Below, piece by piece: positions 36,995 to 45,327 of a stretch of DNA of 56,902 nt. The position numbers and the translations under genes are program-made. The DNA is from Deltaproteobacteria bacterium. GTDB taxonomy: Bacteria; Myxococcota_A; Polyangia; JAAYKL01. The notes under the pieces were generated by a model. The model saw only the letters and a list, made by a program, of their open reading frames with translations, did no database searches and was not told the origin of the DNA. Numbering within the stretch: the stretch's first letter is position 1; each line of letters opens with the position of its first letter. The stretch covers positions 1 to 56,902 of the forward strand of contig JAFGQN010000188.1 in NCBI GenBank assembly GCA_016935665.1, in the 5' to 3' direction.

Positions 36995-37177
36995 CCTGTC
37001 TGGTCATTGCGAAAACCACGCCCCCCTTAAGGCTCCCTGGAGAAGCGTCCGGGACTGCATATTCTTAAAAAAGAGCGCTGTAATTGCAGGAATATATGTT
37101 AAATCATTTAAACGTGTTGGTGAGCGTTTCCATTATAGCTGAAATGTAAGCCCCAAAATCAAGGGATTCAGACGCAG

Positions 37178-38017
37178 ATGACCGATAGCCGAAATATTCT
37201 TTTTGTTACGGCGTTACCGTTCGAGGGCGCTTGTGTTCGAAGGTATCTGGCATTGGAGGCGGAACAGGGGGTCCTGCCCACGTTCTCGAACTCAAAGTAT
37301 CATTTAGTGGTTTCCGGCACGGGGAAAGCACGTTGTGCGGCCGCCACTGGAGCGCTATGCAGCCGATTCGAGCCAGACGCCATCGATGCGGTTGTGAATA
37401 TCGGTATCGCCGGTGCGGTTTCTGATACAACCCCGGTGGGAAGTGCATGGCTTATCAACCAGATTTGCGATGCAGCCACCAACCGAAACTGGTATCCCGA
37501 CATGCTGGCCGCGCACGAAATGTCTGAAACCCGCGTCACCACATTCGACCGGCCCGTTACCAAAGAAACCAGGGGCGTCCCTGAAACCGGACTGGTGGAC
37601 ATGGAGGCCAGCGCATTTTTTCAGGCGGCGTCGCTTTTCGTGGGACCTGAAAAAATTATCACTGCCAAAGTGGTCTCTGATATTCTGCTGAATCCCCCCG
37701 GAATCGACACCAACGTCCTCACCCAGACGATGGAAGATGCGTTGCCGATTGTAGTAAATTACATAAACAAGGTATCCGAGTGCAATACCTATACACGGCT
37801 GGTAGCGCTCAGTGAGACGCATATGAATTACATGCAAACGTTGTGCAATGCGCTTCAGTTGACCCGCACGCAGCAGGAACAGCTGAGGCAATCGGTAACC
37901 CATTACGTTCAGAAATACCCCAACGCCACACTTCCCGAATTTATCCCCGCGCGCGTCATGACCGCCCGGGAGAGGAATACGTATTTTGCTCAGTTCCAAA
38001 AAGAGTTGCTTCGCTAA
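37178..38017 (+). CDS. MTA/SAH-type nucleosidase (PNP/UDP superfamily) with C-terminal extension
   Basis: About 279 residues. The first ~185 are a nucleoside phosphorylase/hydrolase domain with GIAGAVSDTTPVGSAWL, GLVDMEASAFFQAA (nucleoside-binding Met-Glu) and catalytic Asp in KVVSDI. Relatives cleave methylthioadenosine, S-adenosylhomocysteine, 5'-deoxyadenosine or futalosine. The last ~90 residues are an unassigned helical extension. The next gene starts 32 bases before its stop, so this is the first gene of a coupled trio. It may remove 5'-deoxyadenosine from the radical SAM partner (inference). Confidence 0.8.
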   Translation: MTDSRNILFVTALPFEGACVRRYLALEAEQGVLPTFSNSKYHLVVSGTGKARCAAATGALCSRFEPDAIDAVVNIGIAGAVSDTTPVGSAWLINQICDAATNRNWYPDMLAAHEMSETRVTTFDRPVTKETRGVPETGLVDMEASAFFQAASLFVGPEKIITAKVVSDILLNPPGIDTNVLTQTMEDALPIVVNYINKVSECNTYTRLVALSETHMNYMQTLCNALQLTRTQQEQLRQSVTHYVQKYPNATLPEFIPARVMTARERNTYFAQFQKELLR

Positions 38018-39011
38018 TCCCTTTTCACACATATATATTGAGCATGCCATCCGTCATCATCCCACGACGCTGCGTATTATCAATGGATTGCCCCGTGCCA
38101 CCATTTTGGAAATCGCCAGTTACAAGCATATATTCAACCGGGGAAAACAAAATTTTGAGTTGCAGAAAAAATCCCCAAAACTGATTCTGGCGCAAAAGCA
38201 GCCCCCTTTTGTATATCCGTTTTCGCAGAACTGCCAACAGGCGGGATTCAAACAGGCGGTGTATGTGACGCCGGCATTGGGTTGCCGCTTCAATTGTGAC
38301 TTCTGTTTTTTACACGGCATGTACAACAGCGCCAATCTGGTGGTATTTGTGAACACCGAAGATGTATTCGCTGAACTGAATGCAATACTCAATTCATCTC
38401 CCTCCTCCCCCCTCCTATCTCCAACAGGAGACCATTGCCCACTTTTTGTCAGTATTTCATATGAAACGGACCTCATCGCCCTTGAAAGCATCTGTGGTCT
38501 TGCAGGCGACTGGATAGAATTCTGCAGGCAACACCCCAATGTGTTTGTGGAGTGCCGCACCCGCAGCGGTCAAATAAAACAACTCTCCAGCCCTCCATCG
38601 CCAGGTAATTTTTTACTGGCGTGGTCATTGAATCCCGACGAAGTCATCCGCAGGTACGAACACGGTGCGCCCGGACTCGAAAAGCGACTGACGGCGGTAG
38701 ACGCTGCACTGTCAGAGGGATGGCCCGTACGCATTTGTTTCGATCCGATTTTGCCAGGACCGGGATTTGAAAAACGGTATTCCCAACTGTTTGAAACAGT
38801 CTTCTCACGGATTCCAGCGGACAGCCTGTTCGATGTCACAGCTGGACCTTTCCGGATGGGAAAGGATTTTTTCAAACGAATTCGCAGGCAGCGTCCCTGG
38901 TGTGATTTGTTTTATCCCTCTGAAAATGTTGATTCCACTACCACATATAGTGCTATACTACAACGGCTTTGCGATTTCGTGCCGGAGGGAAAACTCGTTG
39001 TATGGGAATAG
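37986..39011 (+). CDS. Radical SAM protein of the spore photoproduct lyase-like (SPL) family
   Basis: About 341 residues, starting at TTG 37986, which is preceded by GAGAGGAA. The order IYIE...near the N-terminus, then VTPALGCRFNCDFCFLHG with the CxxxCxxC cluster and VFVNTEDVFAELNA, mirrors SplB. In B. subtilis SplB the hydrogen-donor Cys141 lies in a CTSD motif; here that stretch reads YETD, so the donor Cys is absent. DNA photoproduct repair is therefore unlikely to be its reaction. The SDR gene starts 10 bases before its stop. Confidence 0.85.
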   Translation: MLSSKKSCFANPFSHIYIEHAIRHHPTTLRIINGLPRATILEIASYKHIFNRGKQNFELQKKSPKLILAQKQPPFVYPFSQNCQQAGFKQAVYVTPALGCRFNCDFCFLHGMYNSANLVVFVNTEDVFAELNAILNSSPSSPLLSPTGDHCPLFVSISYETDLIALESICGLAGDWIEFCRQHPNVFVECRTRSGQIKQLSSPPSPGNFLLAWSLNPDEVIRRYEHGAPGLEKRLTAVDAALSEGWPVRICFDPILPGPGFEKRYSQLFETVFSRIPADSLFDVTAGPFRMGKDFFKRIRRQRPWCDLFYPSENVDSTTTYSAILQRLCDFVPEGKLVVWE

Positions 39012-39709
39012 CAGTTGTAACAGGCGCTTCAAAAGGGATTGGTCTGGAAATCGCCAAACGTCTGGTTGGCGCCGGGTATAAAACCTATGGACTGGCCAGA
39101 TACACCGACGACTTCGAATTCGATTCTGATTTGTTTCATACCATAAAATGTGACATCACGGATTTGCAGGCGTTGTGTGTTGCTGCCAGTCAAATCGTTC
39201 GCCTTGAAAAGTGCATTGATGTGCTGGTAAACAATGCCGGCATCGGCGTATTTGGCCCATTGGATACGCTGGCAGTGTCAGATATCGACCGAATGATAAA
39301 AACCAACGTCACTGCCCCATTCGTGCTTACATCTCAGCTGCTCTTTTGGCTTCGGAAAAGCAGCGGCAGTATTATCAATATCTCATCTACCGCTGCGCAA
39401 AAAAAACAGGCCCAGGGCGCGGTGTACAGCGCCACCAAAGCGGCGCTCCTGCATTTTGGGGAATGTGTTTTCGAAGAAGCGCGCAAGCAGGGCGTCCGTG
39501 TCACTACCATTTGTCCTGACATCACCTTTGGAACCGATTTTTATCGGAACAATTTTTTTTCGCCGTCTGAAAACGAAGATACGTTCATTCTGCCAGAGTG
39601 TGTCGCCGATGCTGTTATGTTTGCTTTGAATCAACGCCCAGGCACAGTGATGTCCAAACTGGTTATCCAACCCCAGCGATTCCAGATTAACCGAAAGTCG
39701 CAGAGCTAA
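39002..39709 (+). CDS. Short-chain dehydrogenase/reductase (SDR)
   Basis: This 235-residue classical SDR probably uses NAD(P). It has VVTGASKGIGLEI (coenzyme-binding TGxxxGIG), NNAGIG, the catalytic Ser in SSTAAQKKQAQGAVYSATKAAL, and Tyr and Lys in YSATK. ATG 39002 starts right at the Rossmann strand, so the in-frame start at 38969 is less likely. It is the third gene of the nucleosidase/SPL/SDR operon. Its stop overlaps that of the convergent B12-radical SAM gene by sharing CTAA. Confidence 0.9.
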   Translation: MGIAVVTGASKGIGLEIAKRLVGAGYKTYGLARYTDDFEFDSDLFHTIKCDITDLQALCVAASQIVRLEKCIDVLVNNAGIGVFGPLDTLAVSDIDRMIKTNVTAPFVLTSQLLFWLRKSSGSIINISSTAAQKKQAQGAVYSATKAALLHFGECVFEEARKQGVRVTTICPDITFGTDFYRNNFFSPSENEDTFILPECVADAVMFALNQRPGTVMSKLVIQPQRFQINRKSQS

Positions 39710-41001
39710 AGAACTCCGGCCATTTTTCTGAAATTCCTGAAATAGTACTGCAGGGTTTCATTGGATATGGCGCCCTGGTCATACACCAGTCTGGCGGAAT
39801 AAAAGGTTTTGGAATCGAGCTGCCGATAGAAATCCGCTGCCAAACGATTTTCCGCCACCAGTTGTGTGTATAAACGCGTTCCTGGAAACGGAAACAGAGA
39901 TGACAACAGTATCCAGTCCGGCGCGATGGCGCGACAAAAATCAACCGACTCCTTCAGGTGGGTTTCTGTTTCATCGGGCAGGCCTATCATGAAGGTGGCC
40001 ACAATTTTGATATGCTGCTGCTTAAGCAATGAAATTTTGTAAAGAATCTCTTCATTGCTCAAATGTTTTCCCAGCGCTTTTTTTCGCATCCGGGCGTTGC
40101 CACACTCAATTCCCACCAGCACGCGATAACAACCGGCCTGACGCAAGACCTTTATAATCTGCTCATCAATGTCACTGATATGCACATTGCACCAGAACGG
40201 ACGGTTGATTTTTTTTTTAAACGTCTCCTGGAACTCGCAAAGCCACTCAAAATCGAGGGTGAAGATATCGTCGTGAAAGCCGATAACACCTTTGTAATCA
40301 AACATGGCAGTGGCCAGATGCACCTCATTAACAATGGAATCCACCGAGCGCCTGCGAATCATTCGTTTGCCCTGCAGCTGTAAAAGCCGCGGATTCAGGC
40401 AAAAACGACACCCATACTTGCATCCGCGTGTGGCCATAAACTCCATGCCCACCAGCTTGCTCGCCTTGGTGGAAAGCACTTCGTGGTACGGAAAAAACGA
40501 TCGGTCCGGAAATGGCAGCCAATCCAGGTTGTCCACAATGCAACCGGTTTCATTTTTGTGGAGGACGCCGTCTTCCTGATAATACAAATTGGGAACACCG
40601 CTCAACGACCGACCATTTTCCAGATAATCGGCAATGGCGGCGGCTGTGAGCTCCCCTTCCCCAACACAAACACCGGTCACGCCATCTTCCATGGCCAATT
40701 CCTCCGGCAGGGCTATGGCATGGGGCCCCCCTGCAAAAACAGGCACGCGGTTTTTCCAGTAGTGGTTCATCGCATGGGAAAACAAAGGATAACCGGTGGT
40801 GGCCAGATAAACAAATACCGCGTCGAATTCCCGAGCGGCTCCCAGAGATTCCGCATCGTTCACATTATCTATATTGAACAAAACAGTCTGATGGTTTAAC
40901 TCTTTGAGAACTGCGGAGATGAACCCCAACCCCTGGCTGTATCCCAGATAATTGGCAACATCGAGCGGCGGAACAAAATTAACGAGTGCAATCCGTTTCA
41001 T
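39706..41001 (-). CDS. Cobalamin-binding radical SAM protein
   Basis: This 431-residue class B radical SAM enzyme has an N-terminal B12-binding Rossmann domain (~1-140, PVFAGGPHAIALPEEL) and a radical SAM core with RGCKYGCRFC around residue 195. Later motifs are VLVGIECGN and MIGLPDETE. Family members do methylations, ring formation or cleavage (BchE, P-methylase, hopanoid enzymes). No substrate is evident. The start ATG shares bases with the divergent glycosyltransferase start, so the pair could be co-regulated and act on the same surface molecule. Confidence 0.9.
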   Translation of the reverse strand: MKRIALVNFVPPLDVANYLGYSQGLGFISAVLKELNHQTVLFNIDNVNDAESLGAAREFDAVFVYLATTGYPLFSHAMNHYWKNRVPVFAGGPHAIALPEELAMEDGVTGVCVGEGELTAAAIADYLENGRSLSGVPNLYYQEDGVLHKNETGCIVDNLDWLPFPDRSFFPYHEVLSTKASKLVGMEFMATRGCKYGCRFCLNPRLLQLQGKRMIRRRSVDSIVNEVHLATAMFDYKGVIGFHDDIFTLDFEWLCEFQETFKKKINRPFWCNVHISDIDEQIIKVLRQAGCYRVLVGIECGNARMRKKALGKHLSNEEILYKISLLKQQHIKIVATFMIGLPDETETHLKESVDFCRAIAPDWILLSSLFPFPGTRLYTQLVAENRLAADFYRQLDSKTFYSARLVYDQGAISNETLQYYFRNFRKMAGVL

Positions 41002-42154
41002 GGCTACTTCCTATGTGAAACGGCGCCAAAAGGGAAGTCTTTTGAAAGCAAACCAACTGACGTATTTTGGAATTCTGCGAGCCCCCACCAGCTGGGCCAA
41101 AGTGTGCCGGGAACTGGTGCACGCCCTATCCCAAATGAATGTGGATTTGAATGTTTTCGAACGAAAGGGATTTTTATACGACCCACAGTTTCCACTGCCA
41201 GATATGGTGACGCGGCGCATTACCAACGCGTTTCGCAACGATGTGGTCTTTACCTTTGAGCACCCATCCACCTATCACATGCTGGAAGGCCGCTACAAAG
41301 TGGGAATTCTCACATACGAAAGCACCGTGGTGCCGCCGCAATGGATCGAAGAATCCAATAAGCACTTGGATTTACTGCTGGTTTCCTCCACTTTTTGCAG
41401 AGATATTTTTGTGCAGTGCGGCATGGACGACGAAAAAATCGACATTCTGCACTATGGGTACGATCCCAAAATCTACACCCCGGCGGGACCGAAGCTGGAT
41501 TTGACCGCGCATACGAACAGGCGGTTTAAATTTTTAACCGTTGCATCACCGCACAAACGCAAGGGCATCGAGACGCTGCTGCAGGCGTACAGAAACGCAT
41601 TCACTCGTGATGACGATGTGGTATTGCTGGTAAAGCTCAACTACATTCCCCATAAGAAAAAGGGAAAACCGTTCGAGTACCGGGATATACACGGCATGTT
41701 CGATGATTACCGAAAAGATAAAACCGCTCCCGAAGTCATCCTGCTCGACACCTTCTTTTCCGAACACGACATTGCCGCGCTGTATCGCTGTGCAGATTGT
41801 CTGGTGTCAGCCACGCGGGGCGAAGGTTTTGGCATGGTATATCTGGAAGCGCTGGCGTGCGGTTTGCCGGTCATGGTAACCGGATGGAGCGGACACATGG
41901 ATTTTTTAAATCACGAGAACGCCACTCTCATAGATTATCGTCTGCGAACGGCCGGTGAAATTCAATACGATTGCAACTCAAAAAAAGCCCGCATCGCAGA
42001 ACCGGACGTTCACGATTTCAGCAGAAAGCTGTTTATGGCCATGAAAAATCCCAAAACCATCAAATTCGCTCCCGCAGAAGAGCGATTTCAATGGCAACAC
42101 CTCGCATCCGGTTTTTTAAAAAACATCGAAGCACGGCTGTCTGACAGCCATTGA
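41000..42154 (+). CDS. Glycosyltransferase (GT4 family)
   Basis: About 384 residues. It has two Rossmann-type lobes with the GT4 ending motif GEGFGMVYLEALACGLPVMV around residue 275 (EX7E). It would add a sugar from a nucleotide donor to a glycan or lipid. The ATG at 41000 overlaps the start codon of the divergent radical SAM gene as CATG. A TTG at 41042, with AGGGAAG four bases upstream, is another possible start, beginning KANQLTYFGILRAP. Upstream in-frame codons to 40952 lie inside the divergent gene and are less likely. Confidence 0.87.
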   Translation: MATSYVKRRQKGSLLKANQLTYFGILRAPTSWAKVCRELVHALSQMNVDLNVFERKGFLYDPQFPLPDMVTRRITNAFRNDVVFTFEHPSTYHMLEGRYKVGILTYESTVVPPQWIEESNKHLDLLLVSSTFCRDIFVQCGMDDEKIDILHYGYDPKIYTPAGPKLDLTAHTNRRFKFLTVASPHKRKGIETLLQAYRNAFTRDDDVVLLVKLNYIPHKKKGKPFEYRDIHGMFDDYRKDKTAPEVILLDTFFSEHDIAALYRCADCLVSATRGEGFGMVYLEALACGLPVMVTGWSGHMDFLNHENATLIDYRLRTAGEIQYDCNSKKARIAEPDVHDFSRKLFMAMKNPKTIKFAPAEERFQWQHLASGFLKNIEARLSDSH

Positions 42155-42170
42155 ACAGGCAATTCATAAA

Positions 42171-44246
42171 TCAGGCATCCAAATTCAGTGTCGGTGGTGG
42201 TGTTGCCAAGCTGGCAAAATACTTTTTATCGTCGGTAAGGATGTGTTGCACCACCATTTCCACTGCCAGAAAATCCACCAGATTGCGAATTGGGAGTTGA
42301 TTCTCTTCGGCGGCTTTACGCAACTCTCCCGCCCTGGCAATAAGCTCCCGATGTTTGAGCTGATGCGCGGACAGATCAGGCCACCCAATTTGCTGCAATA
42401 TTTTTTCCTCATGCCCAAAATGATCTTTAATTTCCGCCAAAAGACATTCCAGCGCCGCAATAAATTGCTCCGGGGCCTTTTCCTGAACCATTGCCGTGCT
42501 AATCACCTGATTGGCCAATTCGAACAAATTCTGATGCTCTGCATCCAGAGTGGCATCACCACATTCAAACACTGTGCTCCAGGACAGACGCAGCGGCGCA
42601 TCATGTTCACGCCATACCCACGCATTCCCAATGGGGACAGAAGGAAACGCCAGCATTTCCACGCGATTTCTTCCGGCTCGTTTCGCCTTGTACATAGCAT
42701 CGTCACCGATGCGCATCAGGTCGTGCTCATTATCTGCGTGATCCGGAAACAGCGCCACACCGATACTGCACGAAAGCGACAACGCAGTGTTGTCTTCGGT
42801 AACGAATGGCCGTTCAATGGCCAACCGGATGCGCTCAGCTGTGGCCAGCGCATCGCCCACATTCTCCAAATCCGGCAGAAGTACAATAAATTCATCTCCT
42901 CCCATGCGTGCGGCAGTGTCATACGAACGCAAATTTTCCTCCATGCGAACCGATGCCTCCCGAAGCAACCAGTCCCCAACCTGATGCCCCATTTTGTCAT
43001 TCACCGGTTTAAAATTATCTAAATCAATGAATAATAACGCAATCCGACGTTTTTTTCGACGCGCGTGCCTCACCGCCAGCTGCAGCCTGTCGTAAAGCAA
43101 CCTTCGATTGGGCAGTTTTGTGAGGCCATCGTAAAACGCCATGCGGCGCAGTTCCTCCTCGGCGCGTTTGCGCGCGGTGATATCGTGAGTTACTCCCAAA
43201 AGAAAGCCTGGACGCCCCTTTTCATCCGGATGCAATGAGACGATCAACTCCACATCGATTGTGTGACCATCTTTGTGAGTTTGCCGGGCTTCGATGACGT
43301 CGAGTTCTTCTTTGGGGGATCTGGTGCTCCATTTGGCCAACACTTCTTCGAGTCTGGCATGCAATACGGCTTTGGAATCCGGAGTAAATACCTCCCACGG
43401 AGACTGTGTCATCACTTCATTGACCGATATTCCCAGAAGCTGCTGGACAGACGGACTAACATAGGTCAGCCGCTGATTTTTCAAATCCATCATCCATATA
43501 ACATCGGCATTATGCTCGGCGATAAATCTGAATCGCTCTTCACTTTCCTTAAGCCTGGCAGTGCGCTCATCCACGATTTTTTCGAGATTCTCACGATAGG
43601 CCGCCAACTCGGCCGCCACGCGTCGTTGTCGGGTCACATCGACAATTGCAATAATATACGAATCCATGTTGCCAGATGTGCCGGTGATTCGCTCCACATA
43701 TAAATCGAGCCATGCCAGTTTTTCGTCTTTTCCGCGACACGGCTCAATCAGCACATATCGGTTGTCTGAACTGTATTCAAAGTCAGCATCGCCGAACAAC
43801 CTGGCTTTGGCGGTTTCGGAGTAAAAAATATCCTCAAACCGGAACGATTCATCCATCACCTCATCTGGTGTGTATCCCAGGAACCGACCGAACGCTTCAT
43901 TGGCATGAAGCATTTTTCCATCGCGACGGATGTGTACCAAACCAACGGCGGTATTCTCGAACACCACCCGAAACAGTTCCTCACTCTTTTCAAGCCGTTC
44001 TCCAGTTCTGCGAATTGAAACGAGCAGCAATGTCATGAACGTCATCAATCCTGTCGAAGTTGCCAGCAATGCCAACGGGGAGCTCCAGAAAACGTCGGAT
44101 TCAGTTTTATAGACATTGTGAACCGCCACCAGCCCTATAAACAGAACAATGGTGAACATCGACAACCAGAAATAACTGCACGCAGTTGGTGTACGATTCC
44201 GAAAAAAACGCATACAAAAGTGTGTTATGAGTAGACTCGGTGTCAA
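42171..44246 (-). CDS. Membrane PAS-PAS-GGDEF diguanylate cyclase with C-terminal hemerythrin
   Basis: About 691 residues. Two hydrophobic helices (~25-75) precede PAS domains at ~85-205 and ~230-370, with a coiled coil between them. The catalytic domain (~375-540) has the intact active motif MGGDEF. A full bacteriohemerythrin module (~555-680) shows DAEHQNLF, HFGHEE, HQLKH and HILTDD, the complete set of ligand positions. The protein would make c-di-GMP under control of redox/oxygen and PAS signals, and could thereby influence motility or surface attachment. No EAL domain is present. Confidence 0.93.
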   Translation of the reverse strand: MTPSLLITHFCMRFFRNRTPTACSYFWLSMFTIVLFIGLVAVHNVYKTESDVFWSSPLALLATSTGLMTFMTLLLVSIRRTGERLEKSEELFRVVFENTAVGLVHIRRDGKMLHANEAFGRFLGYTPDEVMDESFRFEDIFYSETAKARLFGDADFEYSSDNRYVLIEPCRGKDEKLAWLDLYVERITGTSGNMDSYIIAIVDVTRQRRVAAELAAYRENLEKIVDERTARLKESEERFRFIAEHNADVIWMMDLKNQRLTYVSPSVQQLLGISVNEVMTQSPWEVFTPDSKAVLHARLEEVLAKWSTRSPKEELDVIEARQTHKDGHTIDVELIVSLHPDEKGRPGFLLGVTHDITARKRAEEELRRMAFYDGLTKLPNRRLLYDRLQLAVRHARRKKRRIALLFIDLDNFKPVNDKMGHQVGDWLLREASVRMEENLRSYDTAARMGGDEFIVLLPDLENVGDALATAERIRLAIERPFVTEDNTALSLSCSIGVALFPDHADNEHDLMRIGDDAMYKAKRAGRNRVEMLAFPSVPIGNAWVWREHDAPLRLSWSTVFECGDATLDAEHQNLFELANQVISTAMVQEKAPEQFIAALECLLAEIKDHFGHEEKILQQIGWPDLSAHQLKHRELIARAGELRKAAEENQLPIRNLVDFLAVEMVVQHILTDDKKYFASLATPPPTLNLDA

Positions 44247-44298
44247 ATTGCATTAATGATTTCCAGTATAATAAATCATATGATAGTCAAATTGCATT
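44242..44298. repeat. Direct repeat GTCAAATTGCATT upstream of the GGDEF gene
   Basis: GTCAAATTGCATT occurs at 44242-44254 and 44286-44298, 44 bases apart (about four helical turns), just upstream of the minus-strand GGDEF gene. Between them is an inverted pair (ATGATTT and AAATCAT). This spacing is typical of paired activator or repressor sites, but no protein can be named. The 44299-44523 stretch otherwise shows nothing beyond a 29-codon ORF that I do not credit. Confidence 0.5.
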
Positions 44299-44523
44299 CA
44301 ATCTCTGATGCATGTGGGCTGTCGGGTTCCTGTTGACCAGGCGAAATATTGTAACCTGGGGGCTATGAAGCAATCCATTTTCAAAATGAAATTTCTCCGC
44401 CCCAGTATTCAGGCCCTGCGGCAGTATTTGCTCACCCAGACCACATGGTATTGAAGTCGGTATACACTGTGTGCGGATTTTATGACCTCCATCCCGCGGC
44501 TATACCGCATTCGGGCTCATTCA

Positions 44524-44543
44524 ACCACGGGAAATCCCGTGGT
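44524..44543. repeat. 20-bp perfect inverted repeat
   Basis: ACCACGGGA and TCCCGTGGT are exact complements separated by AA. As RNA it would make a 7-8 bp GC stem with a tetraloop, without a U tract. As DNA it resembles a dimer operator. It lies in the 457-base gap between the GGDEF gene and the sigma factor, ~180 bases before the latter. Confidence 0.55.
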
Positions 44544-44691
44544 GTGCTGTCTACGACCGTATAGAAAAACGGTTCTTCTTAAGGAATTAACAGTATTGAT
44601 GAGTGGTTATCAGAAATAGAATTCGGCTTCGTACAAAAAATATTGAAACCATTTTCCTTATCGTGGCGTCCAGTATAAGTTTAACTGCGTT

Positions 44692-44703
44692 AGGAGGCGT
44701 CCC
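44692..44703 (+). promoter_or_regulatory. Ribosome binding site that points to a CTG start
   Basis: AGGAGG at 44692-44697 is a full Shine-Dalgarno sequence followed by six bases and CTG at 44704. The reading frame is open back to a TGA at 44644 and has no ATG, GTG or TTG between that stop and 44827. This site decides the start of the sigma factor gene. Confidence 0.65.
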
Positions 44704-45327
44704 CTGCTGGTATCCAAACATAAAAAGAGCATTGCCACAAGAGAAGATATTCTGGTTGAACAGTCGCTGATTGACAAGGCGCAACAGGGAGAACCGTATG
44801 CCATCGGCAAGCTTTATGAGGCACATGTGTCGAATGTGCGCAGATTGCTCAAGGGCATATTGGGACCGGATGCAGACATTGATGATCTGGTCCAGGATGT
44901 TTTTATCCAGGTATTCCAATCCATTAATGCATTCCGAGGCGACAGTCGCTTTTCCACCTGGTTGCATCGCGTTGCGTCCAACATGGCGCTATCATGGTTG
45001 CGAAAGAAAAAACGGCTGCCCATGCATCTTTCGGACTCTCATTATCCCATGAGTCCGGAAACGCAATCTGACACAGTTCAGCGACAATCGGAAATACAGG
45101 CCCTGTACGGTATCCTGGATACCCTGAGCCCAAGGCGACGAATCGCTTTCATTTTATTCGAAATAGAACAATACACCCTATCGGAGATAGCCGACATGAC
45201 CGGTTCCAACGTGGCGACTGTAAAATCCAGACTCTTTTTCGGACGGCGGGAAATACTTAAAAAAGCCCATGGCAGTCCTGTGTTGCGTGAACTCATCAGC
45301 GCCCCGGAAAAAGGGGGGGCATCATGA
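44704..45327 (+). CDS. ECF-family RNA polymerase sigma factor (probable CTG start)
   Basis: About 207 residues from CTG. Region 2 begins LIDKAQQGEPYAIGKLYEAH and contains DADIDDLVQDVFIQVF, FRGDSRFSTWLHRVASN. Region 4 holds LSPRRRIAFILFEIEQYTLSEIADM and VKSRLFFGRREI. Starting at the first conventional codon (GTG 44827) would delete the first helix of region 2, so the upstream CTG start is preferred. It overlaps the fecR-like gene by four bases, as is usual for sigma/anti-sigma pairs. Confidence 0.9.
   Translation: MLVSKHKKSIATREDILVEQSLIDKAQQGEPYAIGKLYEAHVSNVRRLLKGILGPDADIDDLVQDVFIQVFQSINAFRGDSRFSTWLHRVASNMALSWLRKKKRLPMHLSDSHYPMSPETQSDTVQRQSEIQALYGILDTLSPRRRIAFILFEIEQYTLSEIADMTGSNVATVKSRLFFGRREILKKAHGSPVLRELISAPEKGGAS

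Noticed and set aside
37986-39011. True spore photoproduct lyase
   Set aside because: The position of the hydrogen-donor Cys is occupied by Tyr, and no sporulation genes are present, so only an SPL-like family call is kept.
44365-44454. 29-codon ORF starting MKQSIFKMKF
   Set aside because: No ribosome site, no recognisable domain, and the region looks non-coding.
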